From Entomortierella parvispora (taxonomy: Eukaryota > Mortierellomycota > Mortierellomycetes > Mortierellales > Mortierellaceae), in the NCBI GenBank assembly GCA_963573315.1, contig OY752147.1, positions 1,736,001 to 1,800,000 of the forward strand: a stretch of DNA of 64,000 nt, read 5' to 3'. Positions 23,488 to 34,659 of the stretch are shown here, piece by piece. The notes under the pieces were generated by a model. That model was given only the letters and a program-made list of their open reading frames with translations. It did no database searches and was not told the DNA's origin. Numbering within the stretch: position 1 is the first letter of the stretch; every line of letters starts with the position of its first letter. A program made the position numbers and the translations under genes.

Positions 23488-25068
23488 TTAGGCAGAAACC
23501 TTCTTGGTTGTGCGCTTCTTGGTGGTCGAGGAAGACTTCTTGGTCTTGGTGACGTTGGTGGCGGGTGCCTCCTCGACGACGGGCTTCTTCAAGGTGCCGT
23601 CGGCGTTCAAGTGAGGGTATCTAGAGGGATCGCTAGAGTAGCTGGATCCGCCCGAGAAGAGGTTGAAGATGACACCGGACAAAGAACCGGCAAAGATATA
23701 GATCATCCACTTACTATTTTGTCCAAAAAAAAAATCATTCAGTCAAAAAAAAGTCGCACTGCATTCAGAGAATCTTGTTTGAAAGCATGGAAAGCGAGAT
23801 CAAAGATATTGACTTACGGCATCCAGGCGGTGTACTGGCCAATCCACTCCATGATGTCGGCGTACTTCTCAAAGTAGAGAGACCTATTGTATTGATGAAT
23901 TGTATAATGGTCAGCGCAAAGTTTGTACAGCTGAAAGGAGAAAGGAAAGGGAAATAACCTTAATCAAACAAGATGAACGTGAAAGAACAAGGCTCTTTTT
24001 TTTCTTACATGGTAGAGTAAGGGCTAAAGGCTCCGTTCAAGACAGGGTACATCTTGTACTTCTCTTCCTCGATAAACTCGATCAAGAACTGGGTGTCGTT
24101 TCTCTGGTAAGGAATCTGATGGACTGTTGAACAATGGAACGATCAAGGATGTGAGTCGACACAAAAAGCAAGACGGAAAAAGGCAAATAGCCTACAGCAG
24201 CCAGCAGCCAGCAACCAGCAGCCAGTCAAAAGAATACAAAAGTGCACATTCTGACTTACATTCACCATCCTTGGCATAGACGACGTAAGGGAGACGAGCG
24301 GGGACAAAGAAGCGAGCGGCAACGCGAGAGCTCTCCTCGACCCAGACAGTCGAGAACTTTGTGTTGGTCTCGTTCTTCATCGTGATGGCAGCATCGAGGA
24401 AAGTAGGGAAGTAATCGGCACAGGGGGCGCTGGTGGATGAGCAGCTGTTACAGCAATTGATAAGAAGGGAGGGGTTGTTAGGGAAGGCTCCAATGTCAAA
24501 TCCCGTGTCATTTTTTTTTTCAACGATCGACTCGGGAGATTGTCCCAATCAAGCTCCATCCAGCCTCCTGAGGTATAAAGTCAAATCGAACTCCTCCTTT
24601 CTTCGTTCCTGAAGCTGGTCCTTTTCCATCATGTCCAATAGTCCAACACCTTCTTTTTCTGCTGTTTCTTCTACATCATTCTCTCTTTTGTCGATCCATT
24701 CTGCTGCCTAGGCGTCTTTTCCGCTTTTTCTTGACACGAAATTCTATCTTTGACAACGGGGGGAAAAAAGGATTTTCAACTTACAATGTGATGATCCACT
24801 CGTCCTCAAAAATGGTGTCCTTGTAGTTGGCGTCTGTGATGTTGAAGATATGACCCTCAGGATCGGCCTCAAAGATTGGTGGTGGTGCACCTCCAACGAT
24901 GATGGTCTTGACGATCTTAAAGATTCCCTTGATACCACCGCCCTCCTTCTGGGCAGCGGCTTGGGCAGCAGCAGCACGGACTTCTTCATCACCGTACTGG
25001 GCAGCGGCGGGGGAGGCCAAGAGGGCGACGGTGGCGGCAAGGGCCAGTGTTGTCTTGAAGAACTTCAT
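23488..25068 (-). CDS. ER membrane thioredoxin-fold protein lacking a CxxC active site
   Basis: Predicted 291 aa from five exons (25068-24785, 24444-24260, 24123-24009, 23883-23818, 23713-23488). A signal peptide (about 1-23, ending SPAAA) leads to a lumenal domain, and ITDANYKDTIFEDEWIITF resembles the entry strand of PDI/TMX thioredoxin domains. Where CGHC would be, the sequence is CSSTSAPC (Cys96 and Cys103, six residues between), so the normal redox motif is missing. The cis-proline-like element is ARLPYVVYAKDGE and the helical end is FLIEFIEEEKY. A transmembrane segment (about 219-236, WMIYIFAGSLSGVIF) precedes a cytosolic Lys/Thr-rich tail. It could be a non-catalytic chaperone or adaptor of the ER membrane. 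Domain assignment is moderately sure; function is not known. Confidence 0.7.
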
Positions 25069-26034
25069 GTGTATGTATGAGAAGAATATATGGAAGGGAT
25101 GAGAAAGGAGGGCGATGAGGAGGATGAGAGAGGAAAAAGAAGAAAAAGAAGAGATGAGAAGGAAGATGAGGGCGGAAAAAAGAACGAAGGGAAAAGAGGC
25201 GTGAGTGGACACAGGGCGATCCAACAGACTGTGACCGGAGGGATCCCATTGGTCCAGCGGGGCAGGATGCCGTGTGAGAGGGGAAAGAGAATGGAGCGAA
25301 GGACGGACCAACTGGGCGTCTTGTTTTCGCTTCTTTCTCGGTGCTGGTTCCCATGAGACTCTGTCCTTGGTGCTCTCTCCTCTCCTTCTCTCTCTCTTGC
25401 CTGTGCGTGCATGCTCGCGAGAAAGAGAGCCAAAGTCGACAATGGACTGAGGGTGCTTTTCCTTTTTTTTATATTACATATTCGTTCCACGGTGTTCGAT
25501 CGTCCGTCTTCTAGGGACAAGCAGTGTCCGTGAAGAAGCATGACCGAACAGGCCGTGAGAGCGATGGGTTGCGTGTGTGTTCACAGAGTTCAGACTTTGT
25601 TTGGAGAGCATGAACAACAAGCACACCACTCTCTCTGTTGCTGCAGAGAGAAAGGGTCGCTTTCCCATTGGCCCATCCCCTCGCCGGTTGCACGCACCGA
25701 ATGAACGCAAAAATATGAATCTTGAATTTTTTTGTGTTTTACTGTACAGTACTCCTGTTCATACCTTCTTCTCGGTTTTCCCCCTTGATTTGCTCCTGCT
25801 TCACACAGAGTGAATGAGACAGTGAGAGAGAGAGAGATCAGAAGCAGAGTCTCGAGGGGTCTTTTTATTTTCTTCGTTTCCCACAGTCCACAAGAGCAGC
25901 AGATTTAGTAGTCTACTCATACCTCCAACTCTTTTTGTTGCTTGCTCTCAACAAATAAGCATTCTTTTACTGGGAAACAAGGATCAACCTTCCTGCTGCT
26001 ATCTGTCACCGACCTTTATCTTTTGGCTTCAAAC
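25069..26034. promoter_or_regulatory. divergent promoter region between the ER protein and the RCC1-repeat gene
   Basis: The 966-bp region is shared by two divergently transcribed genes. It is purine-rich near 25080-25190 (CT-rich on the - strand, which leads into the ER protein gene) and holds one GTACAGTAC motif at 25744-25752, within a 14-base string also present at 5937-5950. No gene is recognised. Confidence 0.5.
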
Positions 26035-27594
26035 ATGCATTTCTTCGCTTTGGGCTCCAACGGAAACGGACAACTCGGCATTGGATCCGACGAGGACACG
26101 CCTCGGCCTTCTTGCGTCACCGCCAGTGAAGATAACCTCCCTGACTTTACGGTTGCAGTGTCAACATGGACAATGTCCACGTCTCCTTCTCCATTTCATG
26201 ACTTTGCCGCCGGAGGGAATCATTCTGCCATCATCACGCGCGACCCGCGTCGGCGCCTGTTCATGACTGGATCCAACAAGGATGGCGAATCGCTCCTCGA
26301 GGAACCCTCATTCATCTTTCATGCACACGATATTGAACCCGACAAGCAACGGCAGCCACCTCCACGACCGAATCAGTCGAAACAGAATGCAGACATTGAT
26401 TCCCAGTCCGAGTACAATGGCGAAAAGAGTCTAAACCGGTGGCGTGCTGTGGCCTGTGGATGGGCCTTTACCGTGGCCGTGACAGAGCCAGACTCGGATA
26501 AGGAGCAAGGAGAACACAGTAGTCGCGGACAAGCGCCAGATCATCCTCAAGTGTTTGCATGGGGTTCAGGCTCTTTTGGCGAGCTGGGTCTTGGACCTGG
26601 GATCTCCAAGACAGGACAAAAGGCGATCCCAGTCACGCTGGACACTGATCTCTGGAGCAAGGACAGCGCCGTGGTGGCGTATGAAGCAACCAAGGTCAGA
26701 GCAGGCCTTCGACACGTTCTTTTACTTTTGACAGAATCCAATGCATCTTCAGACGCAAGTGGACATAACAAGTCAATCTTGTTGGGTTGGGGATCCAATC
26801 GACAAGGCCAGCTTGGGATCCTAGAGCGAAAGGGACAGGACCCACTACAACCACCATTGACTGAAAAGGAGCTTCGAGGAAAGTTCATGGAGCCCACCCT
26901 GATACGCTTGCCTTCTTTGCCATTGTCTTCGACAAATGATACCCCAGTGGTGGTGGATATGGCCTGCGGACAGAATCATTCTCTGATCTTGTTTTCGGAT
27001 GGATCGGTTTATTCCTCGGGCTTGAACAAGTACGGTCAACTCGGACCAAGGACTGATTCAGGAACAGATCAACACTCGCCTCTGACATCATCCCCAAGTG
27101 TTGATTTCAGGATTGGATTTGAAAGGGTTCAAGGCCTTCCCGCAGTGGACAAGATTTCCTGCGGTTGGAACCACAATGGGGCCATGAACAGTCGGGATCG
27201 GACCCGACTCTATCTCTGGGGCCGGAATGATCACGGTCAACTGGGGAATGGCACAACCTCAGCCGACAGCTCGGCCCTTGTTGTTGTGCGGATACCTAAA
27301 CGTGCAGAGTCCGATCGGTCATCTATCAACGAGTTTGAGGATATTGAATCGTTCAGTTGTGGGTCTGAACATTGCCTGGCCATGACTCGATCGGGCGACT
27401 GCTATGCATGGGGCTGGAACGAACATGGCAATTGTGGCACAGGACCTGATGGAGTGGATGATCGCCTGGATGTTCTTTCGCCTCGCAAGATATACTTTCC
27501 TATGTCAGTCTCGTACGGATCATCCTCATCTGCACCAGGATGGGTCGCAGGCGGATACGGATCATCTTGGATCATGCTTCCTTGGAACCAATAA
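26035..27594 (+). CDS. RCC1-repeat (regulator of chromosome condensation-like) protein
   Basis: Single exon. The ATG at 26035 is chosen because MHFFALGSNGNGQLGIG begins the first RCC1 repeat; the open frame extends 31 codons further upstream without domain content. Predicted 519 aa. At least six repeats are visible: ALGSNGNGQLG, AWGSGSFGELG, GWGSNRQGQLG, SSGLNKYGQLG, LWGRNDHGQLG and AWGWNEHGNCG, which together would close a seven-bladed propeller. Gly-His blocks such as FAAGGNHSA and ACGQNHSL are typical blade ends. Relatives include yeast Ats1 and animal SERGEF/RCCD1 rather than the nuclear Ran exchange factor, which has a different N-terminus. Partner GTPase, if any, cannot be read from sequence. 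Confidence 0.9.
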   Translation: MHFFALGSNGNGQLGIGSDEDTPRPSCVTASEDNLPDFTVAVSTWTMSTSPSPFHDFAAGGNHSAIITRDPRRRLFMTGSNKDGESLLEEPSFIFHAHDIEPDKQRQPPPRPNQSKQNADIDSQSEYNGEKSLNRWRAVACGWAFTVAVTEPDSDKEQGEHSSRGQAPDHPQVFAWGSGSFGELGLGPGISKTGQKAIPVTLDTDLWSKDSAVVAYEATKVRAGLRHVLLLLTESNASSDASGHNKSILLGWGSNRQGQLGILERKGQDPLQPPLTEKELRGKFMEPTLIRLPSLPLSSTNDTPVVVDMACGQNHSLILFSDGSVYSSGLNKYGQLGPRTDSGTDQHSPLTSSPSVDFRIGFERVQGLPAVDKISCGWNHNGAMNSRDRTRLYLWGRNDHGQLGNGTTSADSSALVVVRIPKRAESDRSSINEFEDIESFSCGSEHCLAMTRSGDCYAWGWNEHGNCGTGPDGVDDRLDVLSPRKIYFPMSVSYGSSSSAPGWVAGGYGSSWIMLPWNQ

Positions 27595-27695
27595 ACCACT
27601 TGCTTGTCGAGTGTGTTTGCAACCTTCAGCGTGAATATGCCTTTGGCGTCAAGTGTATTGTTATTTATTTTTTCCACCAGAATACTTTGTTCATT

Positions 27696-28968
27696 CTAAG
27701 CTTCCTTTGCTGACTCCTCGGCCTCGCGCTTCTTGGCCTCGGTCGCGGCTGCCTCTTGCTTTGCAATGATGGCCTTGGCAGTGACTTCCCATGCTTGAGC
27801 TTGAGTAGTGCTGTTCTCCTTGTCAAAGTAAGGGATCTCTCCGGATACAGTAACACGAAGTCCACGACGGAAATAAGGCCTAAAGTCCGGCGATCCTATT
27901 AATTGAACAGAAAAGAAAATAACAGTTAGAGACAATGGTCCGACGACGTAGAGTGCACACGTTAGCAGATAAGAAAAATCCATAATGTTTACCCGTATGC
28001 CAGGTTGAACGATTATCCCAAATGGCCACACTGTTCTTCTCCCAACGGAAACGCACTTGGTATTGCAATTTCTGGACCAGAAGGTTGTTGAGGTAGTCTA
28101 GGATCCACTTTGATTCCGACGCTGAGACGCCATTGATCTCCCGGGTGAAAACAGGGTTGGTATAGATGGATTTCCAGCCCGTTACGGGGTTGGTGCGGAC
28201 GACAGGATGAACAGAGTCGTTCAGTTTGCCAAAGGTCTTTCGGCCAGAGCTCTGAGTCAAAGCTTTAAAGATATCGGAGGAGTGAGTCGCGGTCAGGCCC
28301 TCGAGGAAGGTTTGAACTGCCGGAGAAAGCTCGTCATAGAGAGAACGAGCATCGGACCAGACTGTGTCGCCACCAGACTCTGGAATCTCTTCGAATTTGA
28401 GGATTGAGAACGAGGCAGGGGCGGGCTCGAACGAGACGTCCGAGTGCCATGAATCGTTGGTATTGAATCGGCTGGGAGGGCTGGAAAAAATGGAATGAAG
28501 CGAGTGTTTAGAGAACAGTGGACAGTGGGAGAAAAGGAATAAACGCAATCAATTCACACGCTTTTACCTCAGACGAGAATCCAAGACAATGACCTCGGGG
28601 TTGTCCTGGTTATGAGGCACCAAAGGGTGGATGTGAAGAGGGCCCCAGCGCTTGCCGAGCTTTACTTGCTCCGACGGATCCAAGTCATCCTGATTTCTAA
28701 AGAAGACTACACCTCGCTCGGCGATCAAAGCCGCCAACTCCTCGGCCTGATCCTCTGTCAATTGGGACAGCTGAATACCGTGCAGCTCGGTTCCGATCTT
28801 GGGCGAGTAATCGATTCTCTTGGTCACGGCTGAGAGCAGGGCCTTCTTCTCGGGATCTGCGCCTTTGCCGGCCACACGGGTAGCAAAGGTATTGCGGTCC
28901 GCCAGCGATTGATCCTGTTCTCCTGCGGAAAGGATGATGCTGTTTTCGGCAATGAGGGGAGTGGACAT
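27696..28968 (-). CDS. TauD/TfdA-type Fe(II)/2-oxoglutarate dioxygenase, copy 1 (sulfonate dioxygenase-like)
   Basis: Predicted 362 aa from three exons: 28968-28568, 28480-27993, 27895-27696. The fold-defining iron ligands are in WHSDVSFEPAPASFS (HxD) and the distal His in RSTWHTG, followed by the 2-oxoglutarate-binding Arg in GLRVTVSGE. Other family blocks are ERGVVFFRNQ, KLGKRWGPLHIHP and TGWKSIYTNPVFT. Enzymes of this type (bacterial TauD, yeast Jlp1) release sulfite from taurine and other sulfonates for sulfur supply; substrate choice cannot be read here. The C-terminus is Ala/Glu/Lys-rich. The stop lies 102 bp from the RCC1-repeat gene stop (convergent). A TATAAAA is at 29169-29175. It is closely similar to the copy at 37935-39023, which has the same length but no introns. 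Confidence 0.92.
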
Positions 28969-30002
28969 GTTTGTTTGTTGATGTTTGAAGGAAGGTAGGA
29001 AGGAAGGAAGGGGGATGTGGTTAAAGGTTGGTTCGATAAATAAGGCGTGGGGAGAATAGCGACGAGTTTTCTTTGTTCCTCTATTGCAGGATCAAGATGT
29101 AGAGAGTGGATTGGATATGAACTTGGAGAGGAAGCAAAATAAGGTGGACCGGATCATGACTCTGTAGGTTTTATACCGAGGAAATGGACAGAGATCCCCT
29201 TCCCCCCGAGCACGACATTTGCTGCTAAAATGGTCGCTGTTCACTCTTCTCCATATGCCTTATGGAGCCGGGCTAAAGGAATGGCGAAAAGGCCACAAGG
29301 GTAGGGAGAAAAAGAGCAAACACGGAACAGAAAGGGTGTTTGTTCACTCATTCACTCAAAGAGACGCAGGACGGCGCTAAAAGAGACAGCAGCAGCAAAA
29401 GCGAAAAGAAGGTACGAGCCTGTGCTGGCCGATGCTGTGCTCACGGAGAAAGGGGCAAAGCTACTCGTGTTTTGGAGAGTACCCACAGTAAGGTGTTTGG
29501 GGAGCGCCCAAAAAAAAAAAAAAAAAAAAAAAAACGCCATCGCACGATGATAATCGCCTGCACTATCCGCGTGCAGTCTGACCTGCAATTGCGGAGAAAT
29601 GTAGACCAAGGATTGACGAAAATCGCGTAATTTCTGTCCTACCCAAGGTGGGGACACGACGCGTTGGATGCAGGCATATGGTGCCACAACCAAAAATAAG
29701 AGTCACCATGGTTTGTGTCGATCCCTTGTTCACCTCGCCCATCGGGTTATCAGATCCCGCAATCCACCATAGTTTCTGAGAATGCGACGCGTTCGCTAAC
29801 TACCTTGAAAGCCACGACTTCTTTTACGTGGAAAACCATCATAAACAGGACACACTGCGAGAGAACGAGTTTCTTTTTTGGAAGAAGAAAGAGTCTGCGT
29901 TTAAGAGATGAACCAGCATCCATCAAACACATCTCTCTCTTTTTTTTATTCTAAATGAGGTGAAAAGCTGTACAGAAGCATCACTCTGGTACTTTTTCGG
30001 CT
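28969..30002. promoter_or_regulatory. upstream region of dioxygenase copy 1
   Basis: This 1034-bp gap includes a TATAAAA on the - strand (29169-29175, about 200 bp upstream of the ATG) and a 25-A tract (29510-29534). The right end is the 3' side of the oxidase gene. No gene is recognised. Confidence 0.5.
29510..29534 (+). repeat. poly-A tract, 25 nt
   Basis: Uninterrupted A run on the + strand in the intergenic region upstream of dioxygenase copy 1. Confidence 0.95.
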
Positions 30003-31220
30003 TTAGTGCTTGGGGTGAGCCTTGGACTCGTGGGTCTTCTTGGGAGCCTTGGCCTTGGTGGTCTTCTTATGAGCAGTCTTCTTGGTAGTGGTCTTCTTAG
30101 GGGGAGACTTCTTGGCAGTGGTCTTCTTGGGGGCAGGCTTCTTGGTAGGGGTGGGCTTGGCCTTGCCGGATCCAGCAACGTGGATGGTGATCTTCTTGCG
30201 AGTATCGAACAACTCTTGCTTATCATCATCGGTAGGGTTAGGGAACTCGGGAATCAAGGGAGACTTGGGGCCATAGTTGGCATAGAGGGGAACAACACCC
30301 GAGATGGATCCGCCATCGGCGCCCTGAATCTCGATATCGGCACAGTTGGAGTACATCTCACGGTTACCGATGGCGTTGTTCCAGATCCACTGGAAGGTGA
30401 CCTTGCCCGAGGGAGCGTTCTTGGGGATTTGGATGGGGACAGAGTAGGCGTCACCACTGTTAACACCCTTGAGACACTCGCGGATCAAGGTCTTGAGGAC
30501 AACCCAGGTCTTGCCGTTGTCGTACGACAAGGCCCACTGACAATGTCCACCACCGTGGGAGGCACCAACAGAGTACTCGGTGTGGATGGTGTCACCAGCC
30601 TTGTACACGGTACGCTTGGTGTAAGGGACGGTGTGCTAGAGAGAGGCAAAAAAAAAAAGTTCCGGGTCAGGCTCCATGCGTCAACCATTGAAGGTACTAC
30701 GAGCTGCTCAAGAAGTGTTAAGAGAGAGGTGACCTACCTTGCAAATGGGGGCGCTGATGGCGTCGTGGGTGGAGACGGGGGCGTTGATGTTGTAATCGAT
30801 GGACTGGCCGGCTAAAATGAAATAATAATAAATTGTTCGATTGTTAGGACCACGAGCGATGCAATTTCATTTTCGCGCTTTGGTAACCGAGGACCACAGC
30901 TGCCAATGCCAAGGTATTCCTGATTTCAGTGGCCAGATCGCTCCGGTGTTGTTTGTGTGTCTATCTGTTTGTCTGTTTGTCCTGTCTGTGTGTCTGATAG
31001 TCTGTGAGCTTGGCGTATGTGTCGCAAAAGGGTCTAGACGAGAGCTGTTGTTGTCGCGTATGAGACATATAGAGCAGGGAGAGGACGTACGAGGAGGGGC
31101 AGGGCAGCCCTGAGCAGGCTGGTAACGTCCACAAGGGGTGGAGAGACCGACGTGAGCCTGGGCGGTCATGGCGGACAAGCAAACCATAGCGGTTGCGATG
31201 ACAGAGGTTTTGAACAACAT
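30003..31220 (-). CDS. secreted AA11-like copper oxidase (LPMO-type), copy 1, with Lys/Thr/Pro-rich tail
   Basis: Predicted 278 aa from three exons: 31220-31091, 30811-30738, 30635-30003. A signal peptide (about 1-22, ending AQA) leaves a mature N-terminus HVGLSTPC, so His is residue 1 as needed for the copper histidine brace of lytic polysaccharide monooxygenases. The second brace His lies in SHGGGHCQWALSYDNG, and WIWNNAIGNREMYSNC matches the AA11 C-terminal block with its axial Tyr. AA11 enzymes cleave chitin oxidatively. The last 55 or so residues are Lys/Thr/Pro repeats (KKTT and KKTTTKK) that are absent from copy 2 and may bind acidic or wall polymers. A TATA box sits about 125 bp upstream. 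Assignment to AA11 rather than another LPMO class is tentative. Confidence 0.75.
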
Positions 31221-31341
31221 TTTTTTCTGAGAGAGTAGGGGGGTTGGAGACAGAGGCGGAAGGAGAGAAGAGAAGTGAGGTATGGAAGGAAGGGGATACA
31301 GAATTGATATGGAACCGAGAAAGGGCAGGGGTCAAGGGCCT

Positions 31342-31348
31342 TTTATAC
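31342..31348 (-). promoter_or_regulatory. TATA box of AA11-like gene copy 1
   Basis: On the - strand it reads TATAAAA within TTGTATAAAAGGCC, 122-128 bp upstream of the start codon at 31220. The same 14-base context precedes copy 2. Confidence 0.75.
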
Positions 31349-33401
31349 AAAAAACGGTTGCTTTTCGGTTTCCCTCAACTTTTTGTTCTTTAACGCAAGA
31401 CGAGCGAGAGTGCCCTGTTGTTGTCAGCGAGGGTGAAAGAGGGGGGACAAGGTTGCGCGATGGCTCTTCCACCAATTGATTGCAATTGAAGCCTGTCTAG
31501 CCCACACACTGACTGAGGGTATAAACCAAAAGGCTGGTGGAGCGGGGTCTCCACAGTAAGCAATCGCTCGTTCGGTGCTCTGAGAAATCTAATAGGTGGA
31601 CCTGAGAAAGAGTCCTGCATGCTCTTTCGAAGATATGGTCCAAAAAGGGGAAATGGTGAATGTTGGACATTTTTTCGGCAGATATTACGTTGCACAGATT
31701 CAATTACAACCATCGATCGCGGCGATGTGTGCATATTGTCTGTGTTGCATGGTAAACTGTTACAACAGTCTGTGTCCCCCTCCCCCTCCCCTGCTATTTG
31801 AAGGCTTTTTGAGTGACCTTTTCCCCTGTTCCTGCAACTCTAGAGACAATAACTGGCGACCCTCGAGGGAGAGACGGTTAGACAGGGGTTGGCAGTCCAA
31901 CGGGATTCAAAAACGTTACGCCCACCCACATAAACACAAAGAAGACGAAGCTGACCTTCCACGCTCTCAACATCAACAACGGCCAACAGAAATGATTAAA
32001 CATCATCTCTTCGGAACTTTCGACCTCGTAACTTTAAAGCAGTAATCTCGGGGGGCACAAAAAAGCACTCCCTGGCAATAACAAGCCATTATTCTTTCCA
32101 TATTGCTCTCCCTCCATTTCGCCCTCGGACTTTTCTGGCCCTCGAGAAAATTTTTCCAGGCAATAACATACACACACACCTTTTGATAGGGGAGATAGCA
32201 CAGTTCCATGCGGTTTCGTTTGTTTCATCTAAAAGGGCAGGGGGTAGAGGTGGCTACATCCCGCTGTCCACATCCCGCTCTGGCTTTTCTTAGCACCAGC
32301 CCCTTCTCTCCACTGGCACAACTGGAGTGCGTGAGAACAAAAAGAGTGGAACGGGCTACAAAACGGATGGAATGTCCACTGAATAACCAGTTTCCAGGCA
32401 TAATGAAAGTTTTCAGTGTATTGTTTTACGAGAGGTTGAGCTCCTAACCATCTTTCTCTGCTGATGAACCCAAGCAGAACCATAATTCTAGGGGAGTGGG
32501 TGAGGTTTCGGTGAAAGAAAAGACGCCTGCGACACACCACGACACTGCGTCGTCTCAGCTCCATGGCTCTCGCGCAGTAGCGCCAAGATAATACGTGGAA
32601 GGGAGCGTCACAATCATCCAAGACACTATAAACAGCGTGATATCGTCGCCAAAGGAAATATACGAATAAGGCGCTAGTTCTCCAGGCAAATAACCCACCT
32701 CGCTGACTTTGCGACAGTCAGAGACGCCATTTTGCCCATCCCCGACCCCTGCATCTACGAGCAGGGGTCCCGTCTACTTTACTTGCCATTTGTGAATTAG
32801 AAACGGGTCCCCGAACCTGATTCGTGTGTACCTTGAGTGGTGTAGCGCGGAGTCAAACGCGTCTTTCTCTGCACGTTTTTACGTAGAAGGATCGCTTTTC
32901 ATTGTCTCCTTGGAATTGGGCTACATGCACCTCGGATAAACAGCAGACTGCTGCCGTTGAAACCCAGAGACCAAGGAACAGGGATGCTCCACACGATGCT
33001 GCAGGAGACGGAGTTCATATCCTCATGGGACCTTGAGAATGTTCTATGATAAATAACGAGGTCAAAGGGGAAGAGGGGGATCCATATGACCCCGCGAGTA
33101 CTGAGCAATTGCCCCATCAAGATGATCGCTGCATCGTTCTCACGATGGCAATCCCACACAGGGGTACCGGGCTGGAAAGGGGGCTGAGGTTGAAAACAGA
33201 TCGTAACGTGTGCTCACTTTTCAACAAATTGTTCATATCTCCCTCTCGAGAGCAGCTCAACGAGGTCGAATATCAGACTAAATTGCAATTTCTCAGACCT
33301 GGTCCGCAAGAGGCGACTGTACTGGGAGAGCATCAAAAATTCCCACTGCAAGAATGCACATTCACCCGATCTCCTGACTTTTCCAGCAGGTACAACTGAA
33401 C

Positions 33402-33422
33402 AAAAAAAAAAAAAAAAAAAAA
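33402..33422 (+). repeat. poly-A tract, 21 nt
   Basis: Uninterrupted A run on the + strand between the two AA11-like genes. Confidence 0.95.
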
Positions 33423-34486
33423 TCCAGTGAATTCTTCTCCTCCCTGCTGCAATGATCGTCGTATGAGTTGCCTTTCAAAGTTTTGAGAGGTCCACCAGAA
33501 GTCAGCATGGTGTTTGGCGTAAAGGGAGCCCGTTCGATATCAATCAGGATCGCGAAAAGCAAGAGTCGTTCCATAGTTCTCTTTACTCACTTTGTGAGGT
33601 CACTATCCTAGTTTTCGCGTCGTTCTAAAAGCCCCTGTGGATTCTTCTATGGATCATATCCTTTCTGCAATAAACGGATAAACGACCTGAAGAGCACAAC
33701 TCGGCGGAGAAGAGAAAGAAGTCAGGGGTCCCCCCCGAGGAAATAACTCCTTCTCCCACAATGTCCACTTGGCGTGGCGCCACCATCAATTACACAACAA
33801 ATTTGATTATGCATTGCCATCGCAGATCCATTTTTTTTGCTTGAGCCTTGCACAACGGGGGCTGCTCGTACACGAGGGGTACTTGAACAACCACACTGGA
33901 CTCAATCGCCATTGCAAGCGTGACGACCAACTGATCATAGTGTACAGTACAGTACACTCATGTACTATTGACTGCTGCACTGCATTCTCGTACGGCTGTT
34001 TTGAACGGGTGGAGGTCATTAAGGGTGATGGTATGTATACACAGGGCGGGCGGCGTAATGACAAAGTCGAAAGAGCCATTGAATCTACTCTCTCCTGTTC
34101 TCTGGCTCGTAGTTCGTCCCCCCGACGAGGACGCCGCCCATCTTAACGCGTTTTTTGCGCGTTCTCTAGAGGTTGACGGCGTGGGTAGAAAGTGTAGGGA
34201 ATGGGAGTTCTTCGAAAAGGGGGTCGCGTTACGGTCCAATCCGTGCCGTGCATGGGGTGGAGCGTTTGTCTGAGATTGTATGTTATGGTTTTATTGCAAT
34301 TGAGGACGGACAACGGTGGGCACAGACTGAGCATTCTCAATCCCCTCACCCTCGATCGACTCCACCACCCTTTCCTCGGTCGTCCGTTGTGTCAGACCTC
34401 GGGTTTTGCTCAATGCACTCCGCCCATTCGTCCCTGAAGAAAAGAGAAAAAAAATGAGAGCAGCAAATCCCCGGGATATTCTCTTG

Positions 34487-34493
34487 TATAAAA
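34487..34493 (+). promoter_or_regulatory. TATA box of AA11-like gene copy 2
   Basis: TATAAAA within TTGTATAAAAGGCC, 167-173 bp upstream of the start codon at 34660, followed by a CT-rich leader. Confidence 0.75.
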
Positions 34494-34659
34494 GGCCACC
34501 CTTCGTCCTCGTTTTCTTTTCATTGTTCCTCACCGCAACAAACCACCTTCCCTCAACAACAACCCCACACAGCTTCTTCAGCAACCCTCCATCTCCTTTT
34601 CGTTCACGAATTATCACACAACTTCCCCACCTCTTCACCCTCCCTCCAAATCAACAAAG

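Larger units (their letters stand above)
31221..34659. promoter_or_regulatory. 3.4-kb divergent intergenic region between the two AA11-like genes
   Basis: It is bordered at both ends by the TATA element TTGTATAAAAGGCC in mirrored orientation. Inside are a 21-A tract (33402-33422) and two overlapping GTACAGTAC motifs (33942-33955). Open frames are short and lack recognisable domains. It may be an extended regulatory region or hold an unrecognised non-coding RNA. Confidence 0.5.
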
